From Succinivibrionaceae bacterium (lineage in GTDB: Bacteria; Pseudomonadota; Gammaproteobacteria; Enterobacterales; Succinivibrionaceae), in NCBI GenBank assembly GCA_016284235.1, contig JAEEOK010000018.1:1-64000 (forward strand): a stretch of 64,000 bases of DNA, read 5' to 3'. Under the pieces are notes generated by a model that saw only the letters and a list, made by a program, of their open reading frames with translations, was not told where the DNA came from and made no database searches. Of the stretch, positions 38,613 through 47,854 are shown piece by piece (within the stretch, counting starts at the first letter, position 1; every line of letters starts with the position of its first letter). A program made the position numbers and the translations under genes.

Positions 38613-39728
38613 CTACTTGTTGAGGATATTAAGCATTCTGCGCAGAGGCTCTGCAGCACCCCACAGGAGTTGATCACCGACGCTGAAGGCATTTAAATAC
38701 AGAGGTCCCATATTTGTCTTGCGGATTCTTCCGACAGGTACGGAAAGAGTACCGGTTACCTTTGCAGGTGTCAGTTCGGCAATTGTGGCAGGTTTTTCGT
38801 TAGGTATAACCTTAACCCACTGATTATGAGAAGCAATAATGTTTTCAATCGATTCAACGGAAACATCCTTCTTAAGTTTTATAAAGAAGGACTGACTGTG
38901 ACAGCGCAGAGAACTGATGCGGACACAGTTGCCGTCCACCGGAATTGTTCCCTGAGCAAGACCCAAAATCTTGTTGGCTTCAGCCATTCCCTTCCATTCC
39001 TCGCGGCTCTGACCGTTCGGCATGGCAACGTCAATCCAAGGAAGCAGACTTCCTGCAAGAGGTGCCCCGAACTGCTCGGTAGGATTCTCCTCGGAACGCA
39101 TTGCCTTGCGGACAGCCAGTTCGATGTCCAGAATTGATGAGTTAGGATCCTTGAGAGCATCGGAAACACAGTTGTGAAGAAATCCCATCTGAAGCAGAAG
39201 TTCACGCATATTGCGGGCACCTGCACCTGAAGCAGCCTGATATGTGGAAGACTGAATCCACTCTACCAGATCCTCCTTAAAGAGACCGCCAAGGCCCATA
39301 AGCATAAGACTTACGGTACAGTTACCGCCGACGTAGGTTTTAATTCCCCTGTTGAGAGCATCCTCAATGACATTTCCGTTTACAGGATCAAGAATGATAA
39401 TGCTGTCATCCTTCATACGCAGAGTTGAAGCAGCATCAATCCAGTATCCGTTCCATTTCATTTCATCACGAAGTTTGGAATAAACCTTGTTGGTATAATC
39501 ACCACCCTGACAGGAGATGATGATGTCCATAGAAGCAAGCGCACTGAAATCATAGGCATCAAGCAAAGTGCCGCAGTCACGACCTGCATAGTCAGGGGCC
39601 TTCTCACCAGCCTGGGAAGTGGTGAAAAACACCGGATCGATACCGGCAAAATCATTCTCTTCAACCATGCGGTTCATCAGCACTGAGCCGACCATACCGC
39701 GCCAGCCAACTAATCCAACTTTCTTCAT
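38613..39728 (-). CDS. asd: Aspartate-semialdehyde dehydrogenase Asd
   Basis: Asd reduces aspartyl phosphate to the semialdehyde, a branch point for lysine, diaminopimelate, threonine and methionine. The 371-residue protein begins with the NADP fold [20 protein letters not shown], has the catalytic cysteine C137 in [13 protein letters not shown], and [11 protein letters not shown] near the substrate histidine. It matches the E. coli-type enzyme (about 367 residues). It is monocistronic with its own terminator. AGGA precedes the ATG. I saw no lysine riboswitch in the leader. Confidence 0.96.
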   Translation of the reverse strand: MKKVGLVGWRGMVGSVLMNRMVEENDFAGIDPVFFTTSQAGEKAPDYAGRDCGTLLDAYDFSALASMDIIISCQGGDYTNKVYSKLRDEMKWNGYWIDAASTLRMKDDSIIILDPVNGNVIEDALNRGIKTYVGGNCTVSLMLMGLGGLFKEDLVEWIQSSTYQAASGAGARNMRELLLQMGFLHNCVSDALKDPNSSILDIELAVRKAMRSEENPTEQFGAPLAGSLLPWIDVAMPNGQSREEWKGMAEANKILGLAQGTIPVDGNCVRISSLRCHSQSFFIKLKKDVSVESIENIIASHNQWVKVIPNEKPATIAELTPAKVTGTLSVPVGRIRKTNMGPLYLNAFSVGDQLLWGAAEPLRRMLNILNK

Positions 39729-40441
39729 TATGAATTCCTAATTATTCTAATATTGCAAAACAAAATTCTATTATTAACAATCTTTACCGCAGAAATATAC
39801 ATTTCTAAATCAGCATACATTGTGCTGTTTACTCTGATTAAACGTGGTATCATGCCATGAACCCGGTTTCGGCATGCCAGCGGAATTTGTGGAAGTATAA
39901 ATGAAAAAGAAATTTTTTTCAATTATATGAGACAGATCAAATTTTAATAAATAACATTTTTATTCATATAACTTAAAAAAATTAATGTTTTGTGCAGTTT
40001 TGTGTAAATTTATTCAGTAAAACCGCAAATTAATTCTTCAGAACAAATTTCTGATTTTTTTGATTTAAGAATCATAATTCACAGATAATTTCTCCGTCAT
40101 GGCAGCAGGTACTGTCTGCTGTGTCCCGGATCGGGCCGGTATCCTCTTCAATTCAAATCGGAAAAAGAGTTTTGTAATACAAATTGTTTTATAATTGAGT
40201 ACGATCGGCGTCAGTTTCGGCGCCGTCATGAAAACAAAAAGAAGAACTGAGTCGGACAGCCCGGTCTGCATAACAATAGACAGTACGCAACGGAATCTGC
40301 ATTAAGATAACGCCGACATCAAAACAGATGAAACAGTAAATGCATATATAACAGGGTATGCGGCACATACTGATAACAAGGTTCTGAAACTGATGCAGAC
40401 TGAAAACAAACAAAAAATGAACTGTTAGGAGCACAGAAAAA
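39729..40441. other. Intergenic region between divergent asd and ycaO
   Basis: A 713-nt, AT-rich region. A TATAAT at 40190-40195 (+) could be a -10 for ycaO with a roughly 245-nt leader, without a good -35. The minus ORFs in 40065..40525 look like translated non-coding sequence. I see no riboswitch. Confidence 0.5.
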
Positions 40442-42160
40442 ATGAATGATTTTAATGCAGCCAACCAGTACAGGAAATTTCTGGAAAGCAGAGGACTCAA
40501 ACTGGAGTTGTACACCAACAGACATATGTCTGAACCTGTTTACAGGACTTTCGCATCAGTAAATCTCAGCAATGCCATAAAAATCTATGCTGCCGGACTG
40601 TCTGAAGAAGAGGCGGAATACAGAGCAATACTCAAACTTGCAGCAGATCTGGAATTCAACAAGTCCCTGAGCAGCTACTACATGGATAGTCAGGGATGCA
40701 GTCAGCCGCTTGCTCCGTTTGAAAAATTAATAGACATGGAAAACTGCGGTGAACTATTCAGCAATGAACTGAATTCAATCTACGATCTTGAAAGCTGGTC
40801 ACCGGAAGCCTTTACCGAACCTATGACATGCGACAGCAGCGGTATAAGAGCTGAAATATTTACAAACGACTCAAACGGAGAAAAGACAGCTGTTTCATTC
40901 GGATGGCTGAAAACAGTTTTCGGATTCGACTGCATCGGTGTTGCCGATTCTCAAAGCAAGGCGACGGAAAAGGCATATTTCAGTGAATGCGAAAGATATA
41001 TAACAAATCAACTTCTTGTTTCCCCGATCCCGCTTCTGAAGGTTCCCGACGAATACCTACCCGATGACTACTTCATACTGTCAGACTGGTGCAGCAGACA
41101 GGAATTTAAACTGTCAGTATATGACGCATCCCTGAACGGAAAATATCCTTCCGCTGTCGCTGCCGTCCTTTTCCGCCAGATTGACCAGAAGGCAAGATTC
41201 TGTGTCTGCATGGGCAAAACAACAAAAGAATCAGTCAGAAATGCTGTGCTTGAAGTGTTTGATGCCCCGATAGCATGTGACACGGCATTCCATGAAATTA
41301 CCTTTGACTTCAGCTGCGCTCTTACCGCTTCAAACATCAATAAAATCGCCCTTAATATCAGCGGTTATCTGCCGGCAGATCTGTTCTCCGTCAGCAAAGA
41401 CAATGCAGCCGATGCATACTACGATTCTCATCCTGACAGAAGCGTTATCAATACCGACAGAGAGATTACAATGGAGAACATTTTGGATCAGATTAATGAG
41501 GACTGCGATATCCAGTCTGGCGGATACACGCTTGAATTTGACAGAGAGGGACTGTTCTTCTGTTGGAAAATCCGCCCGGGCTACAGCGAGATCTCCGATG
41601 CAACAATGTTTGATGCCGCCTGTCAGAATATCGGAAACATATACAGAGAGTTTATTCTGAACATGAATAAGAGACTCGATGACTACGGTGAATTTTTCTC
41701 ATCACTGAAGGAGAACGAAATTCCTCTTGATACCGGAATTACAAAAATGCTTGGCATCCTGACAAACAAAACAAACAACTGGAATTCCTTAACTCTGGCC
41801 GAACTGCTCGCTCTGATTGAAATGAAAACAGGAAATTTCGAGGCAGCGCTTAATCATATCGAAATCTATCTTGAGGATATCAGTTTTGAAGCTCCTGATT
41901 TTGTGGAAAAAAGAAAAAGGAACTTCTACCGCTGCTGCAGAGATATTCTCCGTGTGAGACTTGATAATGAAGACGAATATGATTTCAGACCGATGCTGAT
42001 CAGTCTGTACGGAAAATTCGCATTTGAAATGTCTGAGTCCACCTGCAACGGTTCGTCAATGTTCAACTACAATTTCAACGGAGAATATCTGAATCAGATC
42101 CCTGAGCACATGGATGTGATCAAAAATTACACGGATATCAGAAAGGCACTGTGCGGCTGA
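40442..42160 (+). CDS. ycaO: E. coli-type YcaO protein with apparently degenerate ATP-site motifs
   Basis: By eye it matches E. coli YcaO along its length (572 versus 586 residues): KAYFSECERYITN against VQGLSEVFERYVKN, FKLSVYDASLNGKYPSAVAAVLF against FPIFAYDGSLGGQYPVICVVLF, and the TPR-like C-domain NNWNSLTLAELLALIEMKTGNFEAAL. E. coli YcaO is linked to beta-methylthiolation of ribosomal protein S12. Its position before pflB is also the E. coli one. The glutamate pairs of the YcaO metal/ATP site look substituted (LEFN for EYFE; the first Glu of EVFE replaced). A good AGGAG site precedes the ATG. Confidence 0.85.
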   Translation: MNDFNAANQYRKFLESRGLKLELYTNRHMSEPVYRTFASVNLSNAIKIYAAGLSEEEAEYRAILKLAADLEFNKSLSSYYMDSQGCSQPLAPFEKLIDMENCGELFSNELNSIYDLESWSPEAFTEPMTCDSSGIRAEIFTNDSNGEKTAVSFGWLKTVFGFDCIGVADSQSKATEKAYFSECERYITNQLLVSPIPLLKVPDEYLPDDYFILSDWCSRQEFKLSVYDASLNGKYPSAVAAVLFRQIDQKARFCVCMGKTTKESVRNAVLEVFDAPIACDTAFHEITFDFSCALTASNINKIALNISGYLPADLFSVSKDNAADAYYDSHPDRSVINTDREITMENILDQINEDCDIQSGGYTLEFDREGLFFCWKIRPGYSEISDATMFDAACQNIGNIYREFILNMNKRLDDYGEFFSSLKENEIPLDTGITKMLGILTNKTNNWNSLTLAELLALIEMKTGNFEAALNHIEIYLEDISFEAPDFVEKRKRNFYRCCRDILRVRLDNEDEYDFRPMLISLYGKFAFEMSESTCNGSSMFNYNFNGEYLNQIPEHMDVIKNYTDIRKALCG

Positions 42161-42735
42161 TATATAAAAGGCCCCTGCACAGCTGATTATTTCCGGATCC
42201 GGTTTCACGGTCTGATATTCAGGCAGGTCGCCTGTCTGCCGGTTTAATTTATGCCGGGTCATAAAGTCTGACCCGGAAATTTCAGTCCGGACCTCCCGTT
42301 CTTCACCGGATGAAACCTGCGGACGACTGCAAATCAAGGATATATTTTTGATTTCTGAATCAAAGATATATTTTTTTTACATTTTTTGCAAAAAACACTA
42401 TATTTAGTAGTTCAAAAAGATGTAAAATACAAACAGTTCATAAGAGTGCATTAAACGGATTACAGAATTATCCATTTTGAATGCCCAGCAGCGATAATGC
42501 ACAATGCAGTCCCCGTCATCCGTTTTCGGTGTCTGTATCAATGAGTAAAAAAAATGTTCTTTTCATCACAGATTTAAGTGAAAAAACTGTCTGCAGGGTT
42601 TATAATACCCCAAGTTTTTAACCGCAGCTTCTGACACACAAAAGACAGCAGCTGTGATAATTGTGCCCCAGTCATCAAGTAAATGTAACTGTGGTTTTTT
42701 TATACTTAATGCCCAAAAGGTGAAAGAGGTAGAAA
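42161..42735. other. Long intergenic region before pflB
   Basis: 575 nt. It contains a GC-rich hairpin, CCGGGTC-N9-GACCCGG (42254-42276), an AT-rich terminator (42340-42378), and a TATAAT (42601-42606) with no clear -35 that may be a pflB promoter. No focA sequence is present, though focA usually lies here in enteric bacteria. I found no exact FNR site: TTTGATT-TCTG-AATCAAA has the wrong spacing and belongs to the terminator stem. Confidence 0.55.
42340..42378 (+). terminator. AT-rich terminator between ycaO and pflB
   Basis: A 14-bp stem (ATATATTTTTGATT / AATCAAAGATATAT, one T-G wobble) with loop TCTG is followed by eight T. It lies about 180 nt past the ycaO stop. Confidence 0.7.
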
Positions 42736-45066
42736 ATGGCAGAACTTAACGAGAAGTTCCAAAACGCATGGAAAGGTTTCAAAGCAGGAGCCTGGCAGGA
42801 AGAAGTCAACACCCGTGACTTTATTCAGAACAACTATACTCCGTATGAGGGAGATGCTTCCTTCCTTACCGGTCCGACAGACGCAACAAAGGAACTTTGG
42901 AGCAAGGTTAGAGAAGGCATCATTCAGGAAAACAAGACTCATGCACCTGTTGACTTCGATACAAGCAATCCTTCCACCATCACTTCTCACGGTCCGGGAT
43001 ACATCAACAAGGATCTGGAAAAGATCGTAGGTCTGCAGACTGACGCTCCTCTCAAGCGTGCAATTCATCCTTTCGGCGGTATCAGAATGGTTGAATCCTC
43101 ATGCAAGGAATACGGCAGAGAGCTTGATCCTGAGGTTGTAAAGATTTTCACCAAGTACCGCAAGACTCACAACCAGGGTGTGTTTGATGTATACACATCA
43201 AATATCCGCAACTGCCGCAAGGCCGGAATCCTGACAGGTCTTCCTGATGCATACGGTCGCGGACGCATCATCGGTGACTACCGCCGTATTGCCCTTTACG
43301 GTATTGATTATCTGATGAAGGATCGTCAGAAGGGTTTTGATTCCCTCCAGGACAATCTTGAGAAGGGAATTGATCTTGAGGAGACAATCCGTCACCGCGA
43401 GGAAATTTCTGAACAGTACCGCGCGCTGAACGATCTCAAGGAAATGGCTGCAAGCTACGGCTGCGATATTTCAGGCCCTGCCACAAACGCCAGAGAGGCT
43501 ATCCAGGCAACCTACTTCGGTTATCTTGCCGCAGTAAAATCACAGAACGGTGCAGCCATGAGTTTCGGCAGAACTGCAACCTTCCTTGATATCTACATTA
43601 CAAGAGATCTTGAAAACGGTGTCATAACCGAGCAGGAGGCTCAGGAGCTTGTAGATCACCTCATCATGAAACTGCGTATGGTCCGTTTCCTGCGCACCCA
43701 CGTTTACGATGAATTATTCTCCGGCGATCCAATCTGGGCAACTGAATCACTGGGCGGTATGGGTCTTGACGGCCGTACTCTCGTTACTAAGAACTGCTTC
43801 CGCTACCTGCAGACTCTGTACAACATGGGTACCTCTCCGGAACCTAACATGACAATTCTCTGGTCAGAAAAGCTCCCTCTGGCATGGAAGCAGTTCGTGA
43901 CCAAGGTTTCCATCGAAACATCAGCCATTCAGTACGAAAATGATGATCTGATGCGCAATGACTTCAACAGCGATGACTATGCTATCGCATGCTGCGTATC
44001 ACCTATGATTGTTGGTAAGACACAGCAGTTCTTCGGTGCCCGTGCAAATCTGGCCAAGACTCTGCTCTATGCAATCAACGGCGGTATTGATGAGAAGCTG
44101 TATGCCGGCAAGGACGGCGTTGAGCGTCATATTCAGGTTGGCCCGAAGATGGATCCTATCAAGTCTGAATATCTGGACTTCGACGAGGTTATGACCCGCA
44201 TGGACAGCTTCATGGACTGGCTGGCAACTCAGTACGTTACCGCTCTGAACATTATTCACTACATGCACGACAAGTACTCATACGAGGCTGTCCAGATGGC
44301 TCTGTACGATATCAATATCAAGAGAACCCTCGGATGCGGTGTTGCAGGTCTGTCTGTTGCTGCAGACTCTCTGTCAGCTATCAAGTACGCCAAGGTTAAA
44401 CCAATCCGTGATGAATTCGGCGTTGCTGTAGACTTTGAAATCGAAGGCGATTTCCCTAAATTCGGTAACAACGACGAGCGCGTAGACAGCATTGCCTGCG
44501 ATCTGGTAACCCGCTTCATGAAGAAGGTTAAGAGCCACAAGACTTATCGTGATGCTATCCCGACACAGTCAATCCTTACCATTACATCCAACGTTGTATA
44601 CGGTAAGAAGACCGGCAACACTCCGGACGGCCGTCGCGGCGGTACTCCTTTCGGACCTGGTGCAAATCCGGTTCACGGAAGAGATGTCAACGGTGCTGTA
44701 GCTTCTCTTACTTCTGTAGGCAAACTTCCGTTTGCATATGCGAAGGACGGTATTTCCTATACCTTCACTATCGTACCTGATGCACTCGGCAAGGATGGTT
44801 CATCCCAGTCAAAGAATCTTATCGGACTTCTTGACGGATATTTCCATCATGAGGAAGAGACAAAGAACACTCCTGACTATATCGAAGGCGGTCAGCATCT
44901 GAATGTTAACGTTTTGAACCGTGAAACTCTTCTTGATGCAATGGAAAATCCGGACAAGTATCCTTCACTGACTATCCGTGTTTCAGGATATGCTGTAAGA
45001 TTCAACTCCCTGACCAAGGAACAGCAGCAGGATGTTATATCACGTACATTCACCAGCAAACTGTAA
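42736..45066 (+). CDS. pflB: Pyruvate formate-lyase PflB
   Basis: PflB splits pyruvate with CoA into acetyl-CoA and formate under anoxic conditions using a glycyl radical. The 776-residue protein (E. coli 760) has the catalytic cysteine pair in [18 protein letters not shown] and the radical glycine near residue 751 in [17 protein letters not shown]. Other landmarks are [24 protein letters not shown] and [14 protein letters not shown]. Codon choice looks biased towards optimal codons (AAG, CTG, GGT), consistent with high expression. Its activase follows after a terminator. Confidence 0.98.
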   Translation: MAELNEKFQNAWKGFKAGAWQEEVNTRDFIQNNYTPYEGDASFLTGPTDATKELWSKVREGIIQENKTHAPVDFDTSNPSTITSHGPGYINKDLEKIVGLQTDAPLKRAIHPFGGIRMVESSCKEYGRELDPEVVKIFTKYRKTHNQGVFDVYTSNIRNCRKAGILTGLPDAYGRGRIIGDYRRIALYGIDYLMKDRQKGFDSLQDNLEKGIDLEETIRHREEISEQYRALNDLKEMAASYGCDISGPATNAREAIQATYFGYLAAVKSQNGAAMSFGRTATFLDIYITRDLENGVITEQEAQELVDHLIMKLRMVRFLRTHVYDELFSGDPIWATESLGGMGLDGRTLVTKNCFRYLQTLYNMGTSPEPNMTILWSEKLPLAWKQFVTKVSIETSAIQYENDDLMRNDFNSDDYAIACCVSPMIVGKTQQFFGARANLAKTLLYAINGGIDEKLYAGKDGVERHIQVGPKMDPIKSEYLDFDEVMTRMDSFMDWLATQYVTALNIIHYMHDKYSYEAVQMALYDINIKRTLGCGVAGLSVAADSLSAIKYAKVKPIRDEFGVAVDFEIEGDFPKFGNNDERVDSIACDLVTRFMKKVKSHKTYRDAIPTQSILTITSNVVYGKKTGNTPDGRRGGTPFGPGANPVHGRDVNGAVASLTSVGKLPFAYAKDGISYTFTIVPDALGKDGSSQSKNLIGLLDGYFHHEEETKNTPDYIEGGQHLNVNVLNRETLLDAMENPDKYPSLTIRVSGYAVRFNSLTKEQQQDVISRTFTSKL

Positions 45067-45095
45067 CATCAATCTGAAACATATGTTTTAATCAT

Positions 45096-45123
45096 AAAAG
45101 GGTCTGTTTCAACAGACCCTTTT
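45096..45123 (+). terminator. Terminator of pflB
   Basis: AAGGGTCTG-TTTCAA-CAGACCCTT is a perfect 9-bp stem followed by T, 30 nt past pflB. It lies between pflB and pflA, so pflA transcription must pass it or start afresh. Confidence 0.85.
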
Positions 45124-45291
45124 TTCGTCTTTGACTTTCCTGATAAAATTCTTAACTTTCTCTTCCCCCGGGAAAATTATCACTGCATCTAAAAACAGAT
45201 TCAAAGACATGCGTCTGCAGTCAAATCAGTTATAATACGAAAAAATACAACTGAATAATTGCCCTATTTCCAACACACAGAGAGTTTGCAC

Positions 45292-46044
45292 ATGAAAAGC
45301 AGAGACACAGCCAGAATTCAATCCATAGAAACATGCGGTGCTGTTGACGGTCCGGGGATCAGATATGTTGCGTTTCTGCAGGGATGCCAGTTCAAATGCC
45401 GCTACTGCCACAACCGTGATACATGGAGCATGGCCGGAGGAAAGGAAAAGGACATTACCGAAATGCTGAGAGAAATACAAAGCTATATCTATTTCTACAG
45501 ACCAAACCGCGGCGGTGTTACAGTATCCGGCGGCGAGGCGACTCTCCAGATGCCTTTTGTAATCAATCTTTTTCAGCAGGTTAAGAATCTTAACCTTACT
45601 ACATGCCTCGATACCAACGGATGCATTTTAAGGTACGACAACGAACTTGAGCAACTGCTTAACTGCACTGATCTGGTACTGCTTGATATCAAGCATATGG
45701 ATGAAACCCAGCACAAAAAGCTTACAGGAATGACCAACTCATACACGCTCAACTTTGCACGATACCTTAATGATAAAAGAATCCCCATGTGGATCCGCTA
45801 CGTAGTTGTTCCAGGCTGGACTGATCAGGAAAGCAACATTCATGCTCTTGGAAAATTCATAAGCACAGAAATCAGGGAAAGTGTGGAATATGTAGATATA
45901 CTTCCGTATCATGAACTCGGTAAATACAAGTGGGCACAGTACGGAGAAACATATGAACTTGAAAATGTAACTCCTCCGTCTGCAGAAGAAATCAAACGAA
46001 TAAAAAAAATACTCTCCGACGAGTATCACCTGAACATCAGATAA
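45292..46044 (+). CDS. pflA: Pyruvate formate-lyase activating enzyme PflA
   Basis: This radical SAM enzyme installs the glycyl radical on PflB. It has the CxxxCxxC cluster motif in GCQFKCRYCHNRDTW, plus VTVSGGEATLQ and DTNGC. I choose ATG 45292 (250 residues, near E. coli's 246); the tracked start is a TTG with no sense of homology before KSRDTARIQSIE. It is downstream of pflB, as expected. Confidence 0.96.
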   Translation: MKSRDTARIQSIETCGAVDGPGIRYVAFLQGCQFKCRYCHNRDTWSMAGGKEKDITEMLREIQSYIYFYRPNRGGVTVSGGEATLQMPFVINLFQQVKNLNLTTCLDTNGCILRYDNELEQLLNCTDLVLLDIKHMDETQHKKLTGMTNSYTLNFARYLNDKRIPMWIRYVVVPGWTDQESNIHALGKFISTEIRESVEYVDILPYHELGKYKWAQYGETYELENVTPPSAEEIKRIKKILSDEYHLNIR

Positions 46045-46073
46045 ACGCTGCAGATTTATCCGGCACATGAAGA

Positions 46074-46112
46074 TTTAAAAAGAACTGTCAAAAAATAAAA
46101 TTCCGGCAGTTC
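46074..46112 (-). terminator. Candidate terminator of yfbV
   Basis: On the minus strand, GAACTG and CAGTTC (6-bp stem, long AT-rich loop) are followed by TTTTTAAA. It is located just after the yfbV stop, between convergent yfbV and pflA. Confidence 0.5.
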
Positions 46113-46118
46113 CCTCAG

Positions 46119-46532
46119 TCACAGCAGATCAAGAAAATCACGTCTGTCATTCTTCAGTGCGATTTTCATTTCCTCGGCAAGATCAATTCTTGCAGGGTCC
46201 ACGACACCTGATCTGCTGTTCTCCTCACAGAGAATGCGGTAAAGTCTGAGCTGACTTTCATTAAGACGCGTCAGAGCCTTAACACCCATCATAATGTAGC
46301 ACATCAGAAGAGTCATAATAAGAGACACAGCGGCAATGATATAAACAGCCGTCAGAGTTCCGCCTCTGTACAGATAGGCAATAATCACAAAAAGAGCAAG
46401 AAGAGGAGGCAATGCATACTTCGCATAATCAAGATACAGCTGTAGTCTGGATTCCGTGTACAGATGCAGAAGAATTTTCTCCCTCGGAAGAATATCTGCG
46501 TAGCGGATCCCGGCTGCGATAACCCTGAACAT
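46119..46532 (-). CDS. yfbV: UPF0208-family membrane protein YfbV
   Basis: A 137-residue protein with two membrane segments (ALPPLLALFVIIAYLY and AVYIIAAVSLIMTLLMCYIMMG), a conserved-looking N-terminus (RVIAAGIRYADILPREKILLHLYTESR) and the cytoplasmic tail LTRLNESQLRLYRILCEE. This is the UPF0208 layout. In E. coli yfbV lies divergent to ackA-pta; here it is divergent to a pta gene. E. coli YfbV has been linked to Ter macrodomain insulation; the role here is not shown. Confidence 0.88.
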   Translation of the reverse strand: MFRVIAAGIRYADILPREKILLHLYTESRLQLYLDYAKYALPPLLALFVIIAYLYRGGTLTAVYIIAAVSLIMTLLMCYIMMGVKALTRLNESQLRLYRILCEENSRSGVVDPARIDLAEEMKIALKNDRRDFLDLL

Positions 46533-46657
46533 TCATCAACTCCCATGCCGTGATAATAAGAAACCAAAACGATTTTACAAAATGATCACCCAGGCAAAAT
46601 CTGATAAAATAAACAGATAACAGGTAATTTGGTTTAAAGAATAATAAGAGGATATAA

Positions 46658-47665
46658 GTGACTATGAATTCTGTCAAGACTGATGCTCCATCCGCTTTCT
46701 GCGAATACCTTACTCAAAAAGCCCATGAAGCAGGCAAGAGAATCGTACTGCCTGAAGGCAACGAACCAAGAACAGTAAAGGCTGCCGCCATCTGTGCTGA
46801 AAAGGGTATTGCAACACCTGTGCTGCTGGGCAGCAGGGAGGAGATTCTTAAGGTTGCTGCTGATCAGAATGTAACTCTTGGTGACAATGTGGAAATTATA
46901 GATCCTGAAAACAGCCGCGAGAAATACGTACCTCGCCTGGTTGAGCTTCGCAAGAGCAAGGGTCTTACTGAAGATGATGCAAGAAAGCTGCTTGCAGACA
47001 ATGTCTATCTTGGTACCATGATGATCGAATCAGGCGAAGTTGACGGTCTGGTATCAGGTGCGGTTCATACCACTGCCAATACCATCAGACCTGCCCTGCA
47101 GATCATAAAAACAGCTCCCGGCAATTCTATTGTTTCATCAGTGTTCTTTATGCTTCTGCCTGATCAGGTTCTGGTATACGGCGACTGTGCAATCAATCCA
47201 AATCCGGATGCAGCGCAGCTTGCTGAAATTGCTGTTCAGTCTGCAAAATCAGCCAAGGCCTTCGGTATTGATCCTAAAGTTGCAATGATTTCCTACTCAA
47301 CCGGAACATCCGGCAAAGGTCCGGATGTTGATCTCGTGGCAGAGGCAACCAGAATAGCCAATGAAAAGGCTCCTGAGTTCCTGATCGACGGTCCTCTGCA
47401 GTACGATGCGGCCGTAGCTCCTGATGTTGCGGCTCAGAAGGCTCCTGATTCAAAGGTTGCAGGCCAGGCAAATGTTTTCATATTCCCTGATTTAAGCTGC
47501 GGCAACTGCACCTACAAGGCTGTTCAGCGTTCAGCTCATGTAATCTCAGTCGGTCCTATGCTTCAGGGTCTCAGAAAGCCTGTAAACGATCTTTCCCGCG
47601 GTGCTCTGGTTGAAGACATCGTATACACCATTGCTCTTACAGCAATTCAGGCTACACAGATGTAA
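46658..47665 (+). CDS. pta: Phosphate acetyltransferase, short form
   Basis: Pta interconverts acetyl-CoA and acetyl phosphate. The 335 residues correspond to the catalytic PTA_PTB domain only ([72 protein letters not shown]), the short class typical of Gram-positive bacteria; enteric Pta has about 700 residues with extra N-terminal domains. The start is GTG 46658 with AGAGGA 5 nt upstream (ATG 46664 is an alternative). It forms the acetate/ATP branch after PflB, but ackA is not adjacent. Confidence 0.93.
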   Translation: MTMNSVKTDAPSAFCEYLTQKAHEAGKRIVLPEGNEPRTVKAAAICAEKGIATPVLLGSREEILKVAADQNVTLGDNVEIIDPENSREKYVPRLVELRKSKGLTEDDARKLLADNVYLGTMMIESGEVDGLVSGAVHTTANTIRPALQIIKTAPGNSIVSSVFFMLLPDQVLVYGDCAINPNPDAAQLAEIAVQSAKSAKAFGIDPKVAMISYSTGTSGKGPDVDLVAEATRIANEKAPEFLIDGPLQYDAAVAPDVAAQKAPDSKVAGQANVFIFPDLSCGNCTYKAVQRSAHVISVGPMLQGLRKPVNDLSRGALVEDIVYTIALTAIQATQM

Positions 47666-47712
47666 CATCTTCGATATATGCTGATAATAATTCAGCTATG
47701 TAACAACTACGC

Positions 47713-47738
47713 AAAAGGCTGCAGCTGCAGCCTTTTTT
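47713..47738 (+). terminator. Terminator of pta
   Basis: The palindrome AAAAGGCTGCAGCTGCAGCCTTTT followed by T forms a strong hairpin about 48 nt past the pta stop. Confidence 0.85.
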
Positions 47739-47775
47739 ATGCACCGGAAATCAGACTGCGCGTCAGCGGTTCACA

Positions 47776-47811
47776 CAAAAAAAGACAGGCAATTTTTTCA
47801 AATCACCTGTC
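47776..47811 (-). terminator. Terminator of the RCC1-like lipoprotein gene
   Basis: On the minus strand GACAGG and CCTGTC form a 6-bp stem with a 16-nt loop followed by seven T, about 45 nt past the stop codon at 47855. Confidence 0.75.
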
Positions 47812-47854
47812 ACTTATCTCAGACCGGCCGTTAAATCTATGCCGTCCTGATTAC

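Noticed and set aside
40065-40525. Overlapping small minus-strand ORFs before ycaO
   Set aside because: No conserved features; they overlap each other and the ycaO start.
42340-42371. FNR site before pflB (TTGAT...ATCAA)
   Set aside because: The half-sites are 6 nt apart rather than 4 and form part of a 14-bp terminator stem followed by T8.
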